64,000 bases of DNA from Tipula vernalis. Lineage: Eukaryota > Arthropoda > Insecta > Diptera > Tipulidae. Shown here in pieces: positions 25,206 to 63,245 of this stretch. Position numbers and translations under genes: made by a program. The stretch lies in contig OY282559.1 in assembly GCA_958295665.1 (NCBI GenBank), forward strand, positions 247,190,764 to 247,254,763. Reading direction: 5' to 3'. The notes beneath the pieces were generated by a model. It was not told the DNA's origin. It saw nothing but the letters and a program-made list of their open reading frames with translations, and did not search any database. Each line of letters begins with the position of its first letter. Positions within the stretch are counted from its first letter, which is position 1.

Positions 25206-26754
25206 ACTCAGATTTGAATATTGAAGTAATTTAAACGTTTTTAGTTTATCAGTTAATTTGCTGGATAAAAACGTTTCATTTATAAAGTTGTACAAAAAAT
25301 AGGAGTTATTGCAAAATTAACTCTCTTAATCAGTTTTGTTTTTATCAAAGCCCGATGAACAAGATCACTCAAAGCTGGAAATGATTTGCTAAATTGCTTC
25401 TATCAAAGAGATATAAAAAAAACCTTATGCGTTTTTTTTATTTTCTCGGATCGATCCGAAAATTTTTGCATTTTTTTATTATATCCGAACAACCACAGAT
25501 TGCTGTTTTTCGATCTGAAATTTATTTCAGATAGTACAGAGAAATACAAAGTTTGTCGTTTAACATGGTGAACACTGTAGACTGGGGCAACAACAATGGA
25601 AATTCCATTTTTTAAAGTCTATCTGTAAATAATTTTATTAATTTTTTCTTGTTGATTAATATTTAAGTTTATTTTTGTGTATTAGTTATGCGTAGGCAAA
25701 CTGTTTTCTTGGTCATAGTGTGCTACAAAATGGTGGTTAGCCAATTTAAATATAGTTTAGCATGTTAAAATTTGAAAAAGGTCTTTTCAGATTAAAAATT
25801 TTCGGATATTTCAAATAATTTATCTCTCTGACATCTCTGGTTTCTGCGATGTAATAAAAATAGACCAATCGTAGCATTTTCCTTTAATAATAATAATATA
25901 AAACAAACAAAATATTTCCTATTGTAACAATGTATCTGATGCTCCGTAAGCAAATTTGATTTTCCATTCTTAATTTTTGTTTTATATTTTTTCAAAAAAA
26001 AATAATTTCGCCAATAAGTCAATGAGATTTTCTCTGACCTGAATCTATTCTAAAACCATTACAAGCATTGACATCATGATCATTAATCAGAGACGCCAAA
26101 GAACGTTTTGTTTAAGTGAACTGTTCTACACGAATATAAAGTGTCTTCTCTAATAGGTTATCGAACCCAAACTTTAATAATAAAATTATATAATACACGA
26201 TATAAATTTTACAATATACCTACATATATGTATATAGTATGTAGCTTAAAATCGCGCGAATAAATTTAATTAATTTATTACTGTAATTAATAAATTTGTA
26301 TTTACAATCGCGAATCACGTTTTTTCGATTGTAATGTTGTTGTACAACAAAACCATAACCAAAAAGTAAAGAATACTAAACAACTTTTTTTTTTTTCATA
26401 AAATGTGGAGCCAAATCTTGGAGACCAATAAAACGTTAGTTAACTCCCATTGTGTGCGCACAAAGTATAATTTATATGTAAAACGAGGAAAGTTTAATTT
26501 ATTTTTAGCTTTTGCCTTCGACCAATCAGCGATTTGTTTTATTTTCATTTGATAAAAGTTTTTTTTTTCTTCTATTCATATTTTACTGTATACTCATATT
26601 CGTACAATACAATTATTTACGTAATATAGTTTTTATGTAAAAGTAAGGTTTCGTCGTTTACTCGTTGAAATTACCGTATCCAGTTTTTTTTTTGTTTTGT
26701 AATACATTTTATTGATAACAAATTGTATTTTACCATTTTTTTCTTTTTTTGCAG
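25206..26754. other. no recognisable gene upstream of wge exon A
   Basis: AT-rich, with T tracts just before the exon acceptor at 26754. No conserved open frame was found that could be the preceding coding exon. Confidence 0.45.
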
Positions 26755-52659
<25,905 letters not shown>

Positions 52660-53700
52660 GTATATAGCGACACAAATCAAGAAAACGCAAGAAAAAATGT
52701 AATTTACAATTATGTAGTTGTAAATCATGAACAATACACAAACTTTGTAAATATAATTTAGTTAATTAGTCTAGTAAGCCAATACCACATATACATTCCT
52801 TATTTTTAAAATATATTAATTAAAAAAAAAGTCAATCATTAAATATTTTTAATAACTATAAGTAAAAAAAAACTTAACACAAACTTAATTAATTAAGTTG
52901 TAAATATTAAAATATGTAAATAGTATATAAATAAGTTATTTTTTTATATTAACATTATAAAATAATATTAAGTGTAAATAATAAATATTTTTTTTATTTA
53001 CAATACATAATAACATTAAATTAAATATATTATATATTTTTACTAAATACAAAATTAAACTATAATTAAGAAATAAAATTAAAAATTCTTGTCTAATGAT
53101 AACAAAATTTAAAATGGAAAATGTATTTTGGGTGCCTCTCATTTTATATTTTACATTATTTATGTATTTCTGTGTATGTGTGTTTATGGGGCACTTTTAA
53201 ATTTTTGTTTGTTATATAAAGCAAAAGAAGTTATTTACATAAATTTATAATAATCTAAATATTGAAAATAATAGACTGAAGTTTACAATAATTTAATAGT
53301 TTCTGGATTTAAAAACAAAACAAAAAAAAAAAAAAATTTCATGAAGAATGAGATATTTATTAAATGTATAAATATTAAAATAATATAAAATTTAATTATT
53401 AATTACAAAATTTTAAAAAAGTTACATAAAAATTTCAAAAAACAAAACAAGTACAAATTTAAATTTAAAATTAAATGTTAAAATAATAATTATCTACCTT
53501 CCGTACAGGCAAAACGCTGCTCTTATTTTCGTGACACACAAAACACATAAATATTATTTGAGCACAGATTGTGGCAGCTGCTTAAACTAGATCGCGAATA
53601 ACAATCTGTTTAAATATTTTAGCCAGTGAATTATGGATACAGTTCAGCCAGAGTATAGACTCTAGTATAATAATGTTGTATATTTTTTTGCAGATTTATA
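52660..53700 (+). other. probable wge 3'UTR and flank, very AT-rich
   Basis: Downstream of the wge stop the sequence is over 80% A+T, with many possible AATAAA polyadenylation signals (for example near 52979), and no coding frame that looks real. A T-rich tract plus GCAG at about 53683-53694 could be a splice acceptor. I see no homology in it. Confidence 0.5.
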
Positions 53701-53849
53701 CGAAATTTCGTTTCGGATTCGGAATTCATTGTATCAGACAAAAATGAATTAAACATATTGTATGTATTATTTTTAGTGCTATCTAAGCTGTAGGCAATAG
53801 AAAATTTTTAATTACAAACAAGCACAAATTTTGTGAGAATGTTCAAACC

Positions 53850-53930
53850 AGTTCACCGAATACACAAACAATAAACGACACGTGGATTTATTTTAGAAAC
53901 ATGTGATTATTATTGAAGTAACATCTTGTA
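53850..53930. repeat. LTR-like fragment, shared with 56545-56630
   Basis: ACCAGTTCACCGAATACACA...TTTTAGAAACATGTGATTATTATTGAAG parallels ACCAGTTCATAGAAAACACA...TTTTAGAAACACGTCATTATTATTGAAG at 56552-56625. The second copy adjoins the 3' end of a gypsy element, so both may be LTR remnants of one family. Confidence 0.55.
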
Positions 53931-53974
53931 ATAGGATAAAGTAAAGGGTTTTCTTAATAAGAGGTTTCATTTTT

Positions 53975-54698
53975 GCAAAAATGCGATTGTTTCGTTGCTT
54001 GTGCGGCACGTAGCGCCGTCTTGCTGAAAATAAACGTCGTCCACATCAATAGCCGTCTTGCTGAAAATAAACGTCGTCCACATCAATATATTCCAATTCC
54101 GGCAATAAAAAATCATTAATCATAGCTCGGTAGCGAATTAATCCATTCACCATAACAGTTGCATCAGCCTCATTTTCGAAAAAGTAAGGTCCAATCACAC
54201 TGCCAGCCCAAAAACCGCACCAAACAGTGACACGTTGAGGATGGAGAGGCTTTTGAACAATCATTCTTGGATTTTTTGAGCTCCAAATGCGACAATTCTG
54301 CTTATTAACGTAGCCTCCGAGGTGAAAATGGGCCTCATCACTGAAGATGATTTTTCGATGAAAATCCGGATCATTTTGATACATTTAAAGGATCCAATCA
54401 GCGAAGATACGACGTTTATGGTGATTGACCGGCTTGAGCTCTTGTGTTAACTGAACTTTGAAAGCCTTAAGACCTAAGTCTTTGTGCAAAATACGGTGTA
54501 ATGTCGTTTGTGGAATGTCTGGGTTTTCGTCAACACTACGGGCTACAGCAGCAATATTCTTAGTTGTTCTTGAGCGACGCACACGGTTTCGATTCTTCAC
54601 ATCACTAACTTGTCCCAACAGCTCAAATGTTTCCACCAGTTTCACTATTGCCGGCCGAGAAGGTGCTTCACGACGACCAAAAAGTGCAAGGTTGTCCT
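53975..54698 (-). pseudogene. mariner-like (DUF4817-type) transposase, truncated and broken
   Basis: The minus strand reads FGRREAPSRPAIVKLVETFE, then RTTKNIAAVARSVDENPDIP QTTLHRILHKDLGLKAFKVQ LTQELKPVNHHKRRIFADWI L, then TAA, then MYQNDPDFHRKIIFSDEAHF HLGGYVNKQNCRIWSSKNPR, PQRVTVWCGFWAGSVIGPYF F and DDVYFQQDG. The first two catalytic aspartates (FSDEAHF and FQQDGA) are visible. A nonsense codon at 54385-54387 splits an otherwise continuous frame, and a 37-base tandem duplication at about 54013-54088 shifts it after QQDG; a copy of the correct GATC follow-on lies beyond. Both ends are missing. Confidence 0.85.
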
Positions 54699-55335
54699 CA
54701 AAAATTGGAATTGGTTTATGAATATTCTGTTGCAGATCCCGTAATAATTCCTTAAGCCATGAAATTCAGACTAGCTAGAGCTAGGGCAATATATTCTGCT
54801 TTAGTGGTTGACATTGAAAGCAAATTTTGTTTTTTACTGAAACCAGAATACTAAATTGTTACAGATTTTCGATCATAATTTTCTGCGTCAACAAACCCGA
54901 TTAAAATATCACTATCTAGTTTCTGCCTGTAGTATACTAAGCACAAATCCGTATTCCCCTTCAGGCATTTTAACACTCGTTTCAAACTAGTCCAATGTTT
55001 CTCCTCGAAGCAATCTTGGAAACGACTAAAGTAACTCACTGGCCGATTAGAGTTTTTAACTTCATGATCACGTATTAAGATCAAACCAAATTCAATTGGA
55101 ATATTTACATTATTACAATTTTCCATTTCAAAACGAGTTTCGCAAATGTTGTTTGATTTATCACGATCTCACCTGCTGATTAACGATTATTGACATACAT
55201 AAACCAGTCATTTCAAATTTTTCGACCAGTCGACTATTTAAATTTTCGATTTTCACGTCATCATTACCACATCATTAAATCATCAAAGTAGAGAATCAAA
55301 TAGGTTACATAATTTTGAATTGACGTAAAACACAT
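54692..55335 (-). pseudogene. copia-type pol remnant (end of RT and RNase H)
   Basis: The minus strand reads VTYLILYFDDLM (active-site box), GNDDVKIENLNSRLVEKFEM TG, PVSYFSRFQDCFEEKHWTSL KRVLKCLKGNTDLCLVYYRQ, DILIGFVDAENYDRKSVT, FSKKQNLLSMSTTKAEYIAL ALAS and WLKELLRDLQQNIHKPIPIF EDN. This is the copia order through RNase H. It has several frameshifts and stops, and it ends abruptly where the mariner sequence begins. Confidence 0.82.
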
Positions 55336-55363
55336 CTTTAAACAAAAAAGCTACTCCACTATT

Positions 55364-55790
55364 TTATAACTCTTTTTGCAGAAATTCCAACATTTTTCCA
55401 GCCAATTGTAGCGATTTTACTACGCACTTCCCGTGCTCGGTTACCGTAATCTTTGACGGCACTTCAAAACTGACGGGAACCTCGTCCTTATTGCCTATGT
55501 CACAAAGGCCAAAGTTTGCTACTTTACCCTCCCAGTTTTCCGGCAAATACTGTCCTGTTGACGTGATCGCTCTTCGCACCAAATTATTTCTTTTCATAAA
55601 GCTGTTTAGCCATTTCAGCGAACCATGAAATGACAACCCCATACCAATTGACCGTGACCGTGCTTCTTGCAATATTCTTCTCCCGTTAATTTGTAGGCCA
55701 TTAGCCCGTTGAAATAAGATCCACTTTTTCAGATCTGCTTCTATTGATGGCCATTTTGCATGTCGTACTTCACCTTTTCGCTAACGTCTG
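55364..55790 (-). pseudogene. pogo/Tigger-like transposase fragment
   Basis: The minus strand reads MQEARSRSIGMGLSFHGSLK WLNSFMKRNNLVRRAITSTG QYLPENWEGKVANF, then GLCDIGNKDEVPVSFEVPSK ITVTEHGKCVVKSLQLAG. F.AS.GWLxxFMKRNNLVxRxxTSTGQKLPxxWExKVxxF belongs to the CENPB-type DNA-binding domain and NxDEVPVxFDxPSKxTV to the start of the DDE domain of pogo/Tigger enzymes. The linker between them is shortened. It differs from the family at 15-17 kb. Confidence 0.72.
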
Positions 55791-56520
55791 ATCAGCGGAT
55801 TTGGGCCACGTTAAATTACACCACCGATTTTCTGTTACTACTGCTTTCAGCAAATTTAATTGCATCCAACTTAAATTTGATTGTGTAACTAGTCCGTTTT
55901 CCCTTGTTCTATTTTGAGGTTACAAACTGTAATTCTAGTTTATTATCATTCATTAAATATATTTGTACACATCCTAATTTTTTGCATAATTTTAACATAC
56001 CTATGTAATCACAATTCAGTACTAAATTATCAAAACGTATCTATATAGTTTAAATTATTAATTTATTAAAAATCTGCTCTGACTTATACAATTTACGCTA
56101 TTCCAAATATACAACGTACAATACTGTTAAAAAAATTAAAAATCGGAAACCACAAGAGAAAACAGCAAGAGCATAAAAATTCTCATTTTAAAACTTTTTT
56201 ATTTTTTTATTTCCTTATTAACTATTTGTTAGTTTAGTTCCCAAAAAGTCTTATAACGGAGAATGAGAGTATTACCCCTTTTCGTTGAAACGCACTATTC
56301 ATTACATCCCACAACGAAGATGATATAACCTCATTTCTTACATAGTCTAAATGAGAATTTGCGATACATTTAACCAGCAATGATATTGGTTTGGCGTTCC
56401 ATTTTTACATCAATAAGATATTTAACGAATCTTTTTCCTTGAACAGCAGTTCAACACGAAACTTTCAACTTTAGAAATCACTTATGCTAAACACTCATAA
56501 ATTCGGTTTTTCTTCTTCAG
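55791..56520. other. no recognisable gene
   Basis: AT-rich sequence between the pogo-like and gypsy-like fragments; no supported feature. Confidence 0.4.
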
Positions 56521-56544
56521 CCACCGTTGCTGGACTCATAACCT

Positions 56545-58620
56545 GTCACCAGTTCATAGAAAACACAAACGATTAACAGCCGTTTTACAAAACAAAACTT
56601 TGTTTTAGAAACACGTCATTATTATTGAAGCAAAGGAATGTGCAAAGGAATAAAAACCCTCATTCCCCGCATCAAACAACCTTCTTTCAATTTGGTCGAT
56701 ACCAAAACGTTGATTAGATGGAACTGGTCTTTCTGTTCTCACGCCTTTTATTAGTATTGATACCGATTTATCTTTCATTGTAACCTCGGACAAATCTTGA
56801 ACTCGTAATGTGAAGTTTATATTAAATTTATTTCTCGTACACACAACAGCGCCTTCGTACTGACAATCTGGTATATTTTTCACCGGCAGTTTAGACAATG
56901 CATCAGCATTCTCGTGTTCCTTTGTGTTCCGGTATTTAATGTCATAGCGAAAACTTCTGAGAATCAGCTCTATTGCTGCATACGCATTGCTGAGAATGTT
57001 GGCGTTCGTTTATACGGTGAAAGTATTTGTATTAATGGTTTGTTATCGACTAGAAGTGTACATTTTCACCCAAATAAAAATTGAGAAAACTTTTGTACTC
57101 CAAAAATTATTGCATAATCTAGTCTGCGTTGTAGACAATGTTTGAGAAGCGTATTATATTTCTGATCCATCTGGATAAATGTGACTTAGTACAGCTCCTA
57201 GGCCATAACTTGAAGCATCTGTCGCTAGTATCAAAGGTAGTTTCAGATAGTAGTGTACAAGAAAATTTGGCTCTTGTATGTTTTCCTTTACCATTCGAAA
57301 AACACTATCGCATTCACCATCCCAAACAAATTCTGTTTCTTTTTCAAGGAAGTTATTTATCGGATAAAGATTCGTACTTAGATTTTCAAAAAATCGTCCT
57401 TAATATTTGTACGTTATTTGTTCTTCTTATGCTTTGTATAGCGTCCATTTTGGATTGTAACTTATGAATTCCCTTCCTATCGACTTTATATCCACAATAT
57501 TCTACGGAATCCGCAAAAAACTCACGTTAAGTTTTTCTCATATGGTTTTGTAATCTTGATAACACCAATTCAACCCTTCTGAGATAAGTTTGTGCATCTG
57601 GCCCCGTTATTTTTCTAGCATCTAAAAATATGGATACGCCTTCTATATCCTGAAATATGATTTCCATTTGGCGTTGTCATACAGCGGGTGCTAAAGCTAT
57701 GCCACACATCAGGCGAATCGGCCTATATAACCCCTTATGAGTATTCAAGGTCAAAATAGAACGATCTTCTGGTCTTACTTCCATTTGAAGATACACATTC
57801 CTGAGGCCTATCTCAACTCAATGGTTGGAAGTGGATGGTCATCACTTATTAAATTTGGATTTACGGTTATTTTGAAATCCCCGCACAACCGCACTGTACC
57901 GTTTGATTTCATGACAGGTACTAATGGAGTTGCCCATTCATTGTGGCTGACCTTTTCCAAAAATCCGTTTTGTGTTAAAGTGCGGGTCTAATAGCAAAAT
58001 GAATGGTATACTCCCTTAAGATTTTGTTCCAGTCACAACTTAGTTTGCGCATCCACTCGCGCACATACGATTTAATATGAATGCAATTATTTGCTAGATG
58101 AGTTTTTGAACCACATTTATAATAACTTAAATTATTTTGCTTAGGGCTACTAATTTTGTTAAGAATTTTATTTGTAGTATTAGAACTTTTATCTGACGTG
58201 CTGAATCATGCATTACTGTATTTGGATGTTTATGTAATTGCGCTGCAACCCTTGATGATAATTCCAAAGCTGTAGCACGTTCCATTGCTTTTTCCAGAGC
58301 TAACGTCTGTGATTCCAGTAATCGGTCTTGTTGACTTCTCAGTCCAAATACAAACTGATTTCGGAGAACTGTTTGCAAATAATCCCAAAAATTGCAATTT
58401 ATTGCTAAACGCCTTAACCCGGATAAAACTTCTTGTATCGTTTCACCCTCTTTTTGTACACGAAGATGAAATCGGTAGTTTTCCATTTTCTCAAATGGTG
58501 CCGGATTATATAATGTGCCTCCAATATTCCAACTATTTCATCATACGTTATCGATTGTAAACGATGTTTGTATGGTGGTTGTTTCCTATTTATTGCTTAT
58601 GTTGATAACCCAAAAAGAAT
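56545..58620 (-). pseudogene. Ty3/gypsy (K02A2.6-like) gag-pol remnant
   Basis: On the minus strand: gag (YKHRLQSITYDEIVGILEAH YNP, MENYRFHLRVQKEGETIQEV, GLRRLAINCNFWDYLQTVLR NQFVFGLRSQ, 58570-58200); a degraded zinc knuckle (YYKCGSKTHLANNC, first Cys changed to Tyr); reverse transcriptase ([34 protein letters not shown], near 57960-57820); RNase H (ATDASSYGLGAVL in broken frames; LLVDNKPLIQILSPYKRTPT F); and NTKEHENADALSKLPVKN near 56900. Protease is deleted between gag and RT, integrase is absent, and frameshifts are many. Confidence 0.8.
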
Positions 58621-58662
58621 TTTTTTTTTGGATTTTGTTTACGTAGGTTTGTAATTTTAAAA

Positions 58663-58676
58663 CATCCTCGTCGCCA
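58663..58676 (-). other. gypsy primer binding site (tRNA-Ser type)
   Basis: On the minus strand TGGCGACGAGGATG is complementary to the 3' end of animal tRNA-Ser(GCT) (…CATCCTCGTCGCCA). It lies just upstream of the gag remnant, where a primer site belongs. The adjoining LTR should begin at about 58677 and run toward 59200, but its outer end is not clear. Confidence 0.7.
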
Positions 58677-59525
58677 ATTTATTATAAATTATTGTAATTA
58701 ATTGTAGTCGTACCTTCGGTTATCTTGTTTATTAAAACACTTATATTTTATTAAACTCGCAATAATAATAAAGTACACAAGCTAGAGCTACCGTAATTAC
58801 GGAACTAAATACATGGGAAGCATTCTTATTTGAATATCGTTTTAGTTTGTTAAATTTTTTATCGCCTTTAGATAATTTAAAACGGCGCATCGATTTATGA
58901 TTTGTTTTACCAGAATTCTCGCATTTCTTAAATTGCAGTTTATGATTTGTTTTGAATTCTACGCTGTAGCCTTATTGATTTGTTTTATTAAATCCTTTTA
59001 GTGTGTTAGATGCGTGTATGTGGTTGTTCGTGACGTCAGGCGGTCTATAGTCTCCTGTGCGGATCCATTGTTAACAGCTACATGTTTTATGGTGGTTAGT
59101 TCCTCTTCATATCTGTTTTCTGATATGGGTGGTGTGATGAATTATGAATAGTGCGATCAGTTTGAGTTTGTTTACGTGTATTTTTTAAAATTAACAACAA
59201 TTGAGTAAATTACTTTGTTGCAGTCCTGCAAATGGAACACTGCATGAGTCACATGGTTCATCTTAAAGAATGAAAAATAAATAATAAAATAATATAGAGA
59301 ATAAATTTACAAATTTTCAATAACCATTTTCGCAAAGACCCTTTCCAGTTCTACTATGGCTTTCTTTTCCACATTGAAAATTATAAGTGCCTCTCTAATG
59401 AATGTGTTCTCTCCCGGTCCATTTTGATATTTCAGAATCAAACTCGTCAATTGTAAAAATTGTTTGAATTTATGATTGTCCATTGAATTTATAGTTGCTC
59501 AGAAGGTAAATAATAGCTTTTCAAT
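58677..59525. other. probable gypsy 5' LTR and flank
   Basis: Between 58885 and 58990 the phrase TTATGATTTGTTTT recurs three times with drift. No coding sequence is present. By position next to the primer site, the first few hundred bases are probably the LTR. Confidence 0.4.
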
Positions 59526-59532
59526 TCATTAA

Positions 59533-59902
59533 CACCCCAATTCCCATAGTCGTATCACGTCATTTTTCATGACTGTAGTCACGTCACATCAATTTTCCTA
59601 TTCTCTTAGTCGTTTGTTACGCCTAAAGTCACTTTATACGCCAGATGTCACAAAATGGAAGGGAGAAATTTTCGTCCTAATATTTTTAAATGTTTTTAAC
59701 TGTGGAATTTTGTTCACTTGTTTAATTAACTTGTTTAAATTAATAATTTTTGGCTCAAAAACGATTTTATTTGTAATTTGGCCGACATCTTTATAGTTAC
59801 AGTCGTGTCACTTGAACCGACTTCAAGAATATCAATTTTCATGTGAAGTGATGTGACTTAAGTCATGTCGCCTCAAATGACACGACTATGGGAATTGGGG
59901 TG
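59533..59902. mobile_element. Harbinger-type MITE, 370 bp, TAA target duplication
   Basis: CACCCCAATTCCCATAGTCG (59533) is mirrored by the right end at 59902, and the inverted match runs about 25 bases with one mismatch and then continues as subterminal TAGTCACRTCACAT blocks. TAA stands just outside both ends (59530-59532 and 59903-59905), the 3-bp duplication favoured by PIF/Harbinger elements. There is no coding sequence. Confidence 0.85.
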
Positions 59903-59905
59903 TAA

Positions 59906-62879
59906 ATGTTTAATACTTTTTGCGATTTAGGTCAACTCTTTGATCCAATTGTGGGGAGGACCCTCCTCGCGAGATAGTTTTGTTTACAAGAGCGGGTTGA
60001 TCAATAGTGAACATCGTAACTGTCGCGTATTTTACCATTATTCACTAATATCATATTTTATTGTCTACAAATTTGATTTCCTTTTACGGTTCGAACGTTG
60101 GTAATGATCGATATTTACATTATCCTGGCATTTGTTTTATTTTTGAACAGACTTTTCTCTTTCATTTTTGGTTCGATTTTCTGAAATGCTGAATCTCCCA
60201 AAACTTTAACTTTTTATCAAAATTCGAAACTCTTGATGATAGAAGTTTGTTTCCTCTCCATTGTCCGTGTTTGAAACGCGATTTGTTGATTATCGGTGAA
60301 CAAATGTTTAAACTGTGGCGACACCTATTCGAATATAATTAGAAGATTGTCTGTTTGAAGGTGACGGTCTTGGACGAAAACTAGTGTGATTTACTTCCTG
60401 AAAACACTCTGTCCGTTTCCTTGCATTTATGCTATCAGTTCCCTTTACTGGTTTATTTTGTTTTTCTATAATTTTGGTGTTTACGGTCGTGATGTTTGAT
60501 TTTATAATCTCATGGTTATTATATAAATAGTTAAATTTTGTTACTTTTGACCGATGCAATGACATTTCTTTTAAACATATCCAACAATAATAGAAAAAAA
60601 ATTGTTTGTAAATTAAAATAAAAAAATGAAATATTAAATTAATAAATCATTAGACAAGACAAACAAAAAAAAATATCAAATAAAATCGAAATTAAAAATT
60701 TAATATTTTAAGTTCCTTGTTTTATTTATAATTAAATAAAACTATTTTTATTTAAAATAATTTATTTTTAGGTAAATGGATTATTGTTTTGGAAAAAATT
60801 AATTAGCCAGTGCAATAAAAATAATAAACACAAAATAAACCGAATGTTGATTAATTATTTTCATGTAAATATTTGTTTCCAATATTTGTATATTAATAAA
60901 TGTAAACAATAATGCTCTTCCAAATTAGAAAAAAATAAAAAAAAACATAAAAAATAATAAATTGCATTGAAATTATTTTTAAGTTTGTACTTAAAATAAC
61001 AGCATTGATTTAAAAAGGAATTTTAATCAAACAAAGGACAACAATTTTTTATCAATACGAAAATATCAATTAACATTTTTTTGTTTTTTTTTTTATAAAT
61101 ATATTGGATTTTAATTAGAACGTGATATAATGGGTTGGTGCTAAATTTAAAAATTTTATTGAATTACGATGAAAATTAATTGGATAAATAATTTTATTTT
61201 TAAAAATGTTTTTTTAACATACATAATTTCGAAAAAAAAAATATATTTTTGTGTACAGGGAGAACAAATCTTAAAATTTGTTTTATGTAATAAGAAAAAT
61301 TTGGTAAAATTAAGGCTGGTCTCTAGAATTAGAGGGTGATGAATAATAGTTTTTGCAAAGGAATTTGATCCATCCAGAAGATTTTTTTTTATTTTTGAAA
61401 ATCTAGTCTCGGTACATAACATTATATAATGTATATATATATAAAAAAAATAAAGTTTTAACTTTTATAATTTTTTAATATTGATTGTATATTGATATTT
61501 TCTGAGTTACACATACACGAAAAACTATATATTGTAATAAAATTGAACTTAATAATTGTTAAAGCTCTAAACAGAACTGCATATTATGTAAAAATACTCC
61601 AATCACCTTTAAAATAGAATACAAAAAATATGAAAATCTATATTTTTATTAATAAAAACAAAATAAAACTAAAGCAATCAAATACTAATATTTAAATAAA
61701 TAATTAATTAAGTTAAGTTATTATTCATTAGTTTTTATTAAATCTAAACATAATATAAATATCTCCAGTGCTTAAAAATAAAACACAATAATACTATTTA
61801 TAATTTTAGTTGTTTATAATTTTTAATTATGCTTCAATATTATTATTAAATTTAATAAATGCTTACATATAATTATTATATATTCATAAATCTACTAATT
61901 TACATACATACAAATTATGATGAAAAACTTTTAAGAACAATTTATATTTATGTACAGTTTGAGAAAAATTATAAATAAAACAAAATAAATAAGAGAGAAT
62001 AAAAAAAAAATTATGTATTACTAATCATTTAAAATTAATTATTATAAACAAATAAAAATCTATATGAATTATAATTATATATGAATTAATTATATAGAGG
62101 ATTATTTGGAATGAATTTTAACAAGTATATTGTATAAGAAATATGGAAAAATAAATTGTATATTTTAATTAATTTAATTTAAAGTAAATAGTAATAAATA
62201 ATCTATAATTTTATTTTATTTTAATTTTTCTTAATTACTTTACTATATATTATATATATTTACATATATTATTATATAAATTAAGAAATGAATATAAATA
62301 ATTATATAAAAATGAAAAATAATTTTTAACAAACAAAAAATTAATTAAAAAAAAAACAAAAGAAAAAATTAATAAAAGCGAATTATATGAGTCCAAAACA
62401 AATTTGTTTTAATTATATATAATTAAAGATTTCACGAGAAAAATAAATAAAAAAAACTAATTTATTTTCTTAACTTTGTTCTTTACATGTTTCTTTAACA
62501 GAGTTCAACTAAAACTAACTTAATACAAAATTGTTTGATCAGCATAACGTGCATCCATTATTATTTTCTATGATCGTTCTTGTCGTGCGTTATCATCTAT
62601 TTTATTGTTCATATTTCATACATGTTCATTCTTTAGAATTATTTTATTTTACTGACTTTACATATCCCACGATATGGTTATTCTTGTATATCAGCGATGT
62701 TGTTCAATTATGCTGATTCTAGGAATATAAATCCTCCCAGTGGTGGAGAAAGGGCGTCCGCGTCCTTTAGCTTAATGTCTACTTTTATCAATAAATCGGA
62801 ATATGATGCTAGTTAATCTGTTTTTGTGCTTTCAGATTTGATGTATTGAATTTCTGTATTTTTACTCTGGTAGTACGGC
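59906..62879. other. intergenic, extremely AT-rich from about 60,560 to 62,450
   Basis: No gene on either strand is supported. The central 1.9 kb is made mostly of A/T runs and AATAAA/TTTATT-like words; short frames there are chance openings. It might be a distal 3'UTR, a matrix-attachment type region, or plain spacer. Confidence 0.5.
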
Positions 62880-63198
62880 TGTTGGTATGGTAACAAGCAA
62901 ATGGTAAATAAGAGTCGTGCTCACAAAATACATATATTGACTATATCTATATCACACTTGTATTTATATATTTTTACACACGCATAGATAAGAATGACAA
63001 TTTTTGGGGGTATAACACAAGTACACGGAGGCAAAGAAAAATAAGTTTTAGTCGAGAATAAAGTGTCATGGTGGTTTTAGATAAAAATTAAAATTTGGAG
63101 TGAAAAGTTCATTTATTATTGTAATACGTGCAAGTTAAATATTTTAGAACGTTAAAATAAATAAAATTTGTCTGTTTATTTTAAAACCCAACCTCACA
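62880..63198 (+). repeat. candidate copia-like 5' LTR
   Basis: The block begins TGTTGGTATGGTAACAAGC and ends ...ACCTCACA, so it has TG...CA borders, and it is followed within ten bases by a copia primer site. Inside are a TATTTATATATTTTT promoter-like stretch and AATAAA (near 63057). The second LTR is beyond the window, so the ends are unproven. Confidence 0.6.
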
Positions 63199-63208
63199 TG
63201 TCTTAATT

Positions 63209-63222
63209 GGTTATGGGCCCAG
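63209..63222 (+). other. copia primer binding site (internal initiator-tRNA-Met)
   Basis: GGTTATGGGCCCAG is complementary to the anticodon-stem region of initiator tRNA-Met (CTGGGCCCATAACC). Copia-type elements are primed by a half-molecule of this tRNA, and Drosophila copia has this same site. Confidence 0.85.
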
Positions 63223-63245
63223 GAAACTACAAATACAGTGTAGAA

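Noticed and set aside
1..26754. upstream wge coding exons
   Set aside because: I looked for a short open segment with a donor compatible with the CA split codon of exon A and found none that could be told from background.
53695..53790. extra C-terminal wge exon (FIRNFVSDSEF...)
   Set aside because: It has an acceptor and compatible phase, but the peptide is unlike any part of the family and lies near LTR-like sequence; kept only as a checkable possibility under findings.
60560..62450. possible gene or replication origin in the AT-rich block
   Set aside because: No coding frame and no defined motif; AT content alone does not support either.
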